From: Rhizobium sp. ASV8
Lineage (GTDB): Bacteria; Pseudomonadota; Alphaproteobacteria; Rhizobiales; Rhizobiaceae
DNA length: 35,898 nucleotides
NCBI RefSeq assembly: GCF_016429255.1
Contig: NZ_JAELUG010000072.1
Coordinates: 1 to 35,898 of the forward strand
Direction of reading: 5' to 3'
The notes under the pieces were generated by a model that searched no databases, was not told the origin of the DNA, and was given only the letters and a program-made list of their open reading frames with translations. This document shows positions 31,095-35,898 of this stretch, one piece after another. Numbering within the stretch: the stretch's first letter is position 1; each line of letters starts with the position of its first letter. A program made the translations under genes and the position numbers.

Positions 31095-31552
31095 CAGTCT
31101 TCGGAGCGTTTCGCTTGAAAGAAGCGTCTCAGAATTTCGGCGGAACTGGTTTCGCCGAGGCCGGAATAGACTTCCGGCGCATGATGGCAGGTTGGTTGCT
31201 GATAAAAACGCACGCCATTGTCGACACCGCCACCTTTCGGATCCTCGGCACCAAAATAGAGACGTCGGATGCGCGCGAACGAAATGGCCGCGGCGCACAT
31301 GGTGCAGGGTTCCAACGTGACATAGAGATCGGCGCCTGCAAGCCGCTCCTGGCCCAGCTCCTCGCAGGCCAGGCGGATGGCGACGATTTCGGCATGGGCG
31401 GTGACGTCATTGAGTTCGCGAGTGCGATTGCCGGCCCTGGCGATGACCTTGTTGTCGAGCACGACGACGGCGCCGATCGGCACTTCGCCACGCTCTCCGG
31501 CGTTGCGGGCTTCGGCCAGCGCAAGCTCCATGAATTGATTTGTAGCCGCCAT
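31094..31552 (-). CDS. tadA: tRNA-specific adenosine deaminase TadA
   Basis: 152 residues. TadA converts the wobble adenosine of tRNA-Arg(ACG) to inosine. The zinc site is intact: H53-A-E55 (catalytic Glu) and P82-C83-x2-C86. VLDNKVIARAGNRTRELND and RLYFGAEDPKGGGVDNG are typical of TadA. The gene diverges from the pseudouridine synthase gene across 72 bp. Guanine deaminase or other CDA members are alternatives, but the overall pattern is TadA-like. Confidence 0.93.
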   Translation of the reverse strand: MAATNQFMELALAEARNAGERGEVPIGAVVVLDNKVIARAGNRTRELNDVTAHAEIVAIRLACEELGQERLAGADLYVTLEPCTMCAAAISFARIRRLYFGAEDPKGGGVDNGVRFYQQPTCHHAPEVYSGLGETSSAEILRRFFQAKRSED

Positions 31553-31624
31553 TCAAGATTTTCCACTTAACCGCAGGGGCGCGACCTGATAGGAACACGC
31601 CTTAAAAATTCAGGCAAACAACAA

Positions 31625-33697
31625 ATGACAATGAATGACAAGCCCAAGCGGCCTGGGTCGAAGCCCTTTACTGGCGACAAGAAGACGATAAAGCGCGATG
31701 GCGCGAAGCCGGCAAAGGCTTCCACTGTAAGCGTTGCAGCCGAGGCGGCGGCCGGAGATGGAAAGGCGGAGCGCATTTCCAAGGTCATGGCGCGCGCCGG
31801 CGTGGCTTCGCGCCGCGACATCGAGCGTATGATCATGGACGGCCGCGTCACGCTGAATGGCGTGCGGCTGGAAACGCCGGTGGTCAACGTGACCCTTTCC
31901 GACAAGATCGAGGTCGATGGCGTGCCGATCCGCGGCATCGAGCGCACGCGCATGTGGCTCTACCACAAGCCGGCCGGTCTGGTGACGACCAATGCCGATC
32001 CTGAGGGACGTCCGACTGTTTTCGACAATCTGCCGGAAGAGCTGCCGCGCGTCATGTCGATCGGTCGCCTCGATATCAATACCGAAGGTCTGCTGCTGCT
32101 GACCAACGACGGTGGCCTCGCGCGCGTTCTCGAGCTGCCGACCACCGGCTGGCTGCGCCGCTACCGCGTCCGTGCCCATGGCGAGATCGATCAGGAAGCG
32201 CTCGACAAGCTGAAGGAAGGCATCGCCGTCGACGGCGTGCTCTACGGCTCGATCGAAGCGACGCTCGATCGTACGCAGGGATCCAACGTCTGGATCACCA
32301 TGGGTCTGCGCGAAGGCAAGAACCGCGAAATCAAGAACGTCCTCGGCGCGCTCGGCCTTGAGGTTAACCGCCTGATTCGCATTTCCTATGGTCCGTTCCA
32401 GTTGGGCGACCTGCCGGAAGGTCGCGTGCTTGAAGTGCGCGGGCGCATGCTGCGCGACCAGCTCGGCCCGCGTCTGGTCGAGGACGCCAAGGCGAATTTC
32501 GACGCGCCGCTCTACAATGCTCCGGCCGTTGCCGATGCCGAAGAGGCGGAAGCCAAGCCGGTCCGGGCTGCGAAGGACGAACGCCCGAGACGCGATCGTG
32601 AACGCCCGGAAGACAAGCGCGAGCGGGCTTTGAGCCGTCTCGACACCAAGCGCGATGATCGTCGGGACGAAGGGCGCCGTGAAGGCGGTCGCAAGGATGA
32701 CGACCGGCCGCAGCGCCAGCCGCTCGGTTCGCGTCGCAATGCCAATGTCTGGATGGCCCCCGGCGCCCGGCCCCTCGGCGAAAAGGCAGCGGCAAAAGCC
32801 GCCAAGAATGTGAAGACCGCCACCAGGCGCGGCGAACCTGAGCGTCCCCAGCGCGGCGGCTTCGACCGCCCGGACGAAGGACCCCGCGTTCGCATCAATC
32901 GCGTCGACGAGGGCGATGGCGAATGGATCCGTTCGAGCGAGGAAGCCCCGCGCAGGTCGCGCGGCGATGATGAAGGTTTCGATCGCAAGCGCTCCTCCGA
33001 CCGCCCCCGCGGCGATCGCCCTCAGGGTGATCGTCCGTTCGGCGACCGTCCTCCGCGCGGGGACCGATCCTTTGGCGATAAGCCCCGAGGCGATCGTTCC
33101 TATGGTGACAAGCCGCGGGGCTCGCGACCGGAGGGTGGCGACCGCCCTCGTGCGAAGTCCTTCGGCGGCGACGTCCGTTCCGACCGCCCCCGCGGCGATC
33201 GTCCTCAAGGTGATCGTCCGCCGCGTGATCGCCCATTTGGTGATCGTCCTCCGCGCGGCGACCGTCCTTTTGGTGATAAGCCTCGGGGTGACCGTCCGTA
33301 TGGCGACAAGCCTCGCGGTGATCGACGTCCGCGTGCTGAAGGAGACGAGCGTCCGCGCGCCAGATCCTTCGATGGCGAACAGCGCTCCCAGCGTCCTCGC
33401 GGCGATCGCCCTCAGGATGATCGGCCGTTTGGGGACCGCCCGCCGCGTGGCGATCGGCCCTTCGGTGACCGTCCGCAAGGCGAACGTTCCTTCGGTGATC
33501 GGCCGGCCGGCAAGCCCTTCGGCAAAAAGCCGGGCGGCGGCAAATCCTTTGGCGGCAAGCCGGGTGGCAAGCCAGGCGGCTCGCGCGGTTTTGGCGGCAA
33601 GCCCGGTGGCGCTGGCCGTCCATCCGGCGGACCGGGTCGTGGTGGTCCTGGCCGCGGTGGCGCTGGCAGGGGCGGCCCCAAGGGCGGAAGGGGCTGA
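31625..33697 (+). CDS. rluB: Pseudouridine synthase (RsuA/RluB family) with very long low-complexity tail
   Basis: 690 residues, more than double the usual RluB (about 290 in E. coli). An S4 RNA-binding domain lies at about 49-105 (ERISKVMARAGVASRRDIER). The catalytic domain follows to about 295, with MWLYHKPAGLVTTN, the catalytic Asp150 in GRLDINTEGLLLLTNDG and EGKNREIKNVLGALGL. It converts a specific uridine in 23S rRNA to pseudouridine (2605 for RluB; the exact site is inferred). Residues from about 300 on are disordered, with many GDRP, GDKPRGDR and PPRGDR units and a Gly-rich end (GGKPGG, RGGPGRGG). A second start two codons downstream is possible. rsmD follows by 6 bp, forming an rRNA-modification operon. 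Confidence 0.9.
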   Translation: MTMNDKPKRPGSKPFTGDKKTIKRDGAKPAKASTVSVAAEAAAGDGKAERISKVMARAGVASRRDIERMIMDGRVTLNGVRLETPVVNVTLSDKIEVDGVPIRGIERTRMWLYHKPAGLVTTNADPEGRPTVFDNLPEELPRVMSIGRLDINTEGLLLLTNDGGLARVLELPTTGWLRRYRVRAHGEIDQEALDKLKEGIAVDGVLYGSIEATLDRTQGSNVWITMGLREGKNREIKNVLGALGLEVNRLIRISYGPFQLGDLPEGRVLEVRGRMLRDQLGPRLVEDAKANFDAPLYNAPAVADAEEAEAKPVRAAKDERPRRDRERPEDKRERALSRLDTKRDDRRDEGRREGGRKDDDRPQRQPLGSRRNANVWMAPGARPLGEKAAAKAAKNVKTATRRGEPERPQRGGFDRPDEGPRVRINRVDEGDGEWIRSSEEAPRRSRGDDEGFDRKRSSDRPRGDRPQGDRPFGDRPPRGDRSFGDKPRGDRSYGDKPRGSRPEGGDRPRAKSFGGDVRSDRPRGDRPQGDRPPRDRPFGDRPPRGDRPFGDKPRGDRPYGDKPRGDRRPRAEGDERPRARSFDGEQRSQRPRGDRPQDDRPFGDRPPRGDRPFGDRPQGERSFGDRPAGKPFGKKPGGGKSFGGKPGGKPGGSRGFGGKPGGAGRPSGGPGRGGPGRGGAGRGGPKGGRG
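33000..33530 (+). repeat. Degenerate in-frame repeats encoding GDRPFGDRPPRGDR-type units
   Basis: Units of 15-30 bp with variants of GGCGATCG(C/T)CC and GGTGATAAGCC recur many times within the rluB-like gene. They code for Gly-Asp-Arg-Pro and Gly-Asp-Lys-Pro-Arg motifs. Copies vary mainly at third codon positions, so the repeat is kept at protein level. Confidence 0.85.
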
Positions 33698-33703
33698 CGC
33701 GCT

Positions 33704-34270
33704 GTGAGGATCGTCGGCGGTGAATTTCGCGGTCGCTCGCTTGCGACGCCGAAGTCGAATGATATTCGTCCGACGGCGGATCGCACGCGCGAGAGCCTGT
33801 TCAACATTCTGAGCCATGCCTATCCGGAGGCCATCGACGGCACCCGGATGATGGATGTGTTTGCCGGTACCGGTGCGGTCGGACTTGAAGCCGCCTCGCG
33901 CGGTTGCCGCCATGTGCTGTTCGTCGAGAGCAGCGTCGAGGGCCGGGGGCTTCTCTGGGAGAATATCGACGCCCTCGGGCTGCATGGACGCACGCGCATG
34001 CTGCGACGGGACGCAACGGATCTCGGCAGCGTCGGCAATCTCGAACCTTTCGATTTTCTCTTTGCCGATCCACCTTATGGCAAAGGGTTCGGCGAGAAGG
34101 CCTTCGCAGCTGCCGCAGCGGGCGGCTGGCTGGTGCCTGGCGCCTTGGCGATCCTCGAAGAGCGCGGCGACGTGACGGTTTCAGCACCGTCGGATTTCCT
34201 GTTTCTGGAGGTTCGCACCTTCGGCGACAGCAAGATGCATTTCTTCCGTTACCAGCCGCGATCGGCATAA
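33704..34270 (+). CDS. rsmD: 16S rRNA (guanine966-N2)-methyltransferase RsmD
   Basis: 188 residues with a GTG start at 33704, 6 bp after rluB. RIVGGEFRGRSLATP at the N-terminus and RPTADRTRESLFNIL are RsmD signatures. The SAM-binding motif is DVFAGTGAVGLEA at 51-63, and the catalytic DPPY at 122-125 (FADPPYGKGF). It methylates G966 of 16S rRNA in the small subunit. The tight spacing implies translation coupled to the preceding gene. Confidence 0.95.
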   Translation: MRIVGGEFRGRSLATPKSNDIRPTADRTRESLFNILSHAYPEAIDGTRMMDVFAGTGAVGLEAASRGCRHVLFVESSVEGRGLLWENIDALGLHGRTRMLRRDATDLGSVGNLEPFDFLFADPPYGKGFGEKAFAAAAAGGWLVPGALAILEERGDVTVSAPSDFLFLEVRTFGDSKMHFFRYQPRSA

Positions 34271-34288
34271 CGGTGGAAGGAGAAGGAA

Positions 34289-35155
34289 ATGGGCGATTAC
34301 GCTGATTTCGTCGGCAGCGATTATCCGCTTGCTGCCTCCGGTACGCCGAGCGTCGCGGTCGCCTTCGGCTGCGGCGGCGCGCGGGGTCTCGCCCATATCC
34401 ACATCATAGAAGCTCTCGACGAACTCGGCATTCGCCCGGTTGCGATTGCGGGCGCCTCCATCGGCTCGATCATGGGCGCGGCCATGGCGGCCGGCATGAC
34501 CGGCGCCGAAATCCGCGATTACACGCTGGCAACGGTCGGCAACCGCCCCGCCGTGCTCAACAAAATCTGGAGCTTGCGGCCGGTCAGCATGCGCAGCATC
34601 CGCTTCGGTCAGTTCAATCTCGAGCGCATCCTGCGCGCATTCCTGCCGCCTGCTTTTCCTGAGGATTTCTCGGGCCTGCATATCCCGCTGAAGGTGGTGA
34701 CAACTGACTATTACGGCCAGGCCGAGGTGGTCATCGAAAAGGGAGAACTGTTTCCGGTTCTTGCAGCCTCCGCCGCCATCCCCGCCGTTTTCATGCCGGT
34801 CAAGCTTGGTGATTGCGTGATGATCGATGGCGGCATCATGAACCCCGTTCCCTACGAGCATCTGGCCGGGCTCGCCGATATCATCATCGGTGTCGACGTC
34901 GTCGGCGGCCCGGAAGGCGGCGGCCGACACATTCCGAACCGCATCGAAAGCCTGTTCGGTGCCGGTCAGCTGACCATGCAGTCCAACATCGCACTGAAGC
35001 TACGGCTGCAAGCGCCGCAGATCTTCCTGCGGCCAACCGTCGGCCGCACCGGCGTTCTCGATTTCCTGAAGGCGCGCGATATTCTCGCCATGTCGGCCGG
35101 CGTCAAGGACGAACTGAAATTCGCCCTCGACAGGGTAATCACCGCAAAGAACTAA
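34289..35155 (+). CDS. Patatin-like phospholipase family protein
   Basis: 288 residues. The patatin Ser-Asp dyad and oxyanion loop are present: GCGGARG at about 27-33 (oxyanion), GASIGS with nucleophile Ser57, and DGGIMNPVP with Asp near 180. These cytosolic or membrane-bound acyl hydrolases cleave phospholipids; it resembles the RssA/NTE-like group, and the substrate is unknown. It starts 18 bp after rsmD, so it may belong to the same operon. Its stop overlaps the convergent stop of the Kef-type gene by 4 bp. Confidence 0.9.
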   Translation: MGDYADFVGSDYPLAASGTPSVAVAFGCGGARGLAHIHIIEALDELGIRPVAIAGASIGSIMGAAMAAGMTGAEIRDYTLATVGNRPAVLNKIWSLRPVSMRSIRFGQFNLERILRAFLPPAFPEDFSGLHIPLKVVTTDYYGQAEVVIEKGELFPVLAASAAIPAVFMPVKLGDCVMIDGGIMNPVPYEHLAGLADIIIGVDVVGGPEGGGRHIPNRIESLFGAGQLTMQSNIALKLRLQAPQIFLRPTVGRTGVLDFLKARDILAMSAGVKDELKFALDRVITAKN

Positions 35156-35898
35156 GCCCGCTCCGGCTCCTCCTGCGGCAATGCCACGAGATCGTCGGCA
35201 TCGCTGTAGGTCTCGGCGGCGCGCTTCGGCTTGACCAGCGGCTCCGGCTTGACAGGCCTGGAGTAAAGCATGTCGGCGCCGGCTTGCAGCCCCTCGCTCA
35301 CCTGCAACACCAGCCGCTGCTCGTCGCGCTTGCGGATGTCCTCGCCAATCTCATAGGCCTCGGCTTCGCTGACCCCCAGCTCTTCCAGCGTGCGGCGGCC
35401 GAAGAGGAGACCGGATTCCAACGTTTCGCGCAGTTCATAATCGACGCCCTTGCGGCGCAGGTCGATCGAATGGACACGGTCGTAGGAGCGGACGAAGATG
35501 CGCGCGTGCGGATAGTCGGTCTGAACGAGCTCGACGATCTTGTCGGTGATCTCACGCTGATGCGTGCTGACCACGACGATCTTGGCGCGATCGATCCCGG
35601 CGGAGCGCAGCACGTCCTTGCGGGTACCGTCGCCGAAATAGATGCGGAAACCGAAGCTCGATGCCTGCCGGATGCGGTCGGCGGAGAAATCGATAACGGT
35701 CACGTCGCGACCGCTGGCGAGCAGGATTTGCGCGGCGATCTGGCCGAAACGCGAAAAGCCGATCATCAGCACATCGGAGCCTGCACCCTCGAAATCCTCA
35801 TCCAGTTCCTCCTGCGTGTCGCCCTTCATCAGCCGTTTCGCAAGTGCGGAACTGAGCGGCGTCAGCGCCATCGAGAGTGTCACGATGGCGATCAGCAT
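35152..35898 (-). CDS. Kef-type K+ efflux system protein, C-terminal part (cut by window edge)
   Basis: At least 248 residues of the C-terminus; the transmembrane CPA2 antiporter part lies beyond the window. The first residues (IAIVTLSMALTPLSSALAKR) are the last membrane segment. An RCK_N/TrkA-N domain follows from about 42 (DVLMIGFSRFGQIAAQILLASG, then VTVIDFSADRIRQASSFGFRIYFGDGTRKDVL), which binds nucleotide and glutathione-type ligands in KefB/KefC. The C-terminal tail (about 170-248) is charged. The GFSRFGQ loop with FGDGTR matches KefB/KefC-like proteins in rhizobia. The convergent 4-bp overlap with the patatin gene leaves no room for a terminator. Confidence 0.9.
   Translation of the reverse strand: MLIAIVTLSMALTPLSSALAKRLMKGDTQEELDEDFEGAGSDVLMIGFSRFGQIAAQILLASGRDVTVIDFSADRIRQASSFGFRIYFGDGTRKDVLRSAGIDRAKIVVVSTHQREITDKIVELVQTDYPHARIFVRSYDRVHSIDLRRKGVDYELRETLESGLLFGRRTLEELGVSEAEAYEIGEDIRKRDEQRLVLQVSEGLQAGADMLYSRPVKPEPLVKPKRAAETYSDADDLVALPQEEPERA

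Noticed and set aside
33000..33530. Possible CRISPR-like or tandem DNA repeat array
   Set aside because: Units are in frame, of varying length, without unique spacers, and vary at silent positions; it is a protein-level repeat.
31610..33985. A 791-residue minus-strand frame opposite rluB and rsmD
   Set aside because: It results from the high-GC repeat-rich sequence of the real genes; it spans two genes and contains only low-complexity Ala/Arg/Thr sequence.

Overview
The window looks like chromosomal DNA of a rhizobial alphaproteobacterium (Rhizobiaceae, most likely Rhizobium). The signs are high GC with strong G/C preference at third codon positions, hisS-hisZ-hisG with a short HisG, groESL under a CIRCE operator, an alphaproteobacterial-type HisRS, a DUF3311/MctP-like transporter pair, and copies of RIME-like intergenic palindromic repeats. 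I see no phage, plasmid, insertion sequence, CRISPR array, tRNA or rRNA. Most of it is core metabolism and housekeeping.

Layout. 1-4403: a LysR regulator (cut by the window edge) diverges from glcDEF, the membrane-associated glycolate oxidase. 4438-9112: a RIME-like repeat, a small cytosolic protein, an outer-membrane beta-barrel, two tandem L,D-transpeptidase paralogues, then tag (3-methyladenine glycosylase) coupled to a secreted protein. 9178-13322: a HAD phosphatase, an aldo/keto reductase, and a zinc-independent MDR oxidoreductase divergent from a LysR regulator. 13320-14891: a second RIME-like repeat, a Met/His-rich metal-type pair (DUF305 plus a Cys/Met/His protein) and a 2H phosphoesterase. 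15017-18344: hisS-hisZ-hisG, a tightly overlapping operon. 18426-20314: DoxX, a glutathione transferase and an unknown protein. 20684-22996: groES-groEL with CIRCE and promoter, and a duplicated groEL 3' end. 23299-26941: a HAD-IIA phosphatase, ribF, and the DUF3311 plus SSS transporter. 27052-30192: ileS behind a leader that may be an attenuator. 30191-35898: a third RIME-like repeat, a lipoprotein, tadA, an rluB-like pseudouridine synthase with a very long Arg/Gly/Asp/Pro tail, rsmD, a patatin-like lipase, and the C-terminal part of a Kef-type K+ efflux protein.

Several genes share the theme of translation fidelity and ribosome maturation: hisS, ileS, tadA, rluB and rsmD. Others concern cell-envelope maintenance: two L,D-transpeptidases, the OMP, the lipoprotein and the patatin.

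The most interesting unexplained signal is upstream of ileS. A 20-codon reading frame containing Ile-Arg-Ile-Ile codons (one of them the rare ATA) runs into the 5' arm of a strong intrinsic terminator about 100 bp before the ileS start. This is the layout expected of ribosome-mediated attenuation by isoleucine supply. Other items worth a look are the 26-bp duplication of the groEL end, a block of foreign-looking codons inside ileS with a KQSKS signature and a decayed zinc site, and the low-complexity tail on the pseudouridine synthase.
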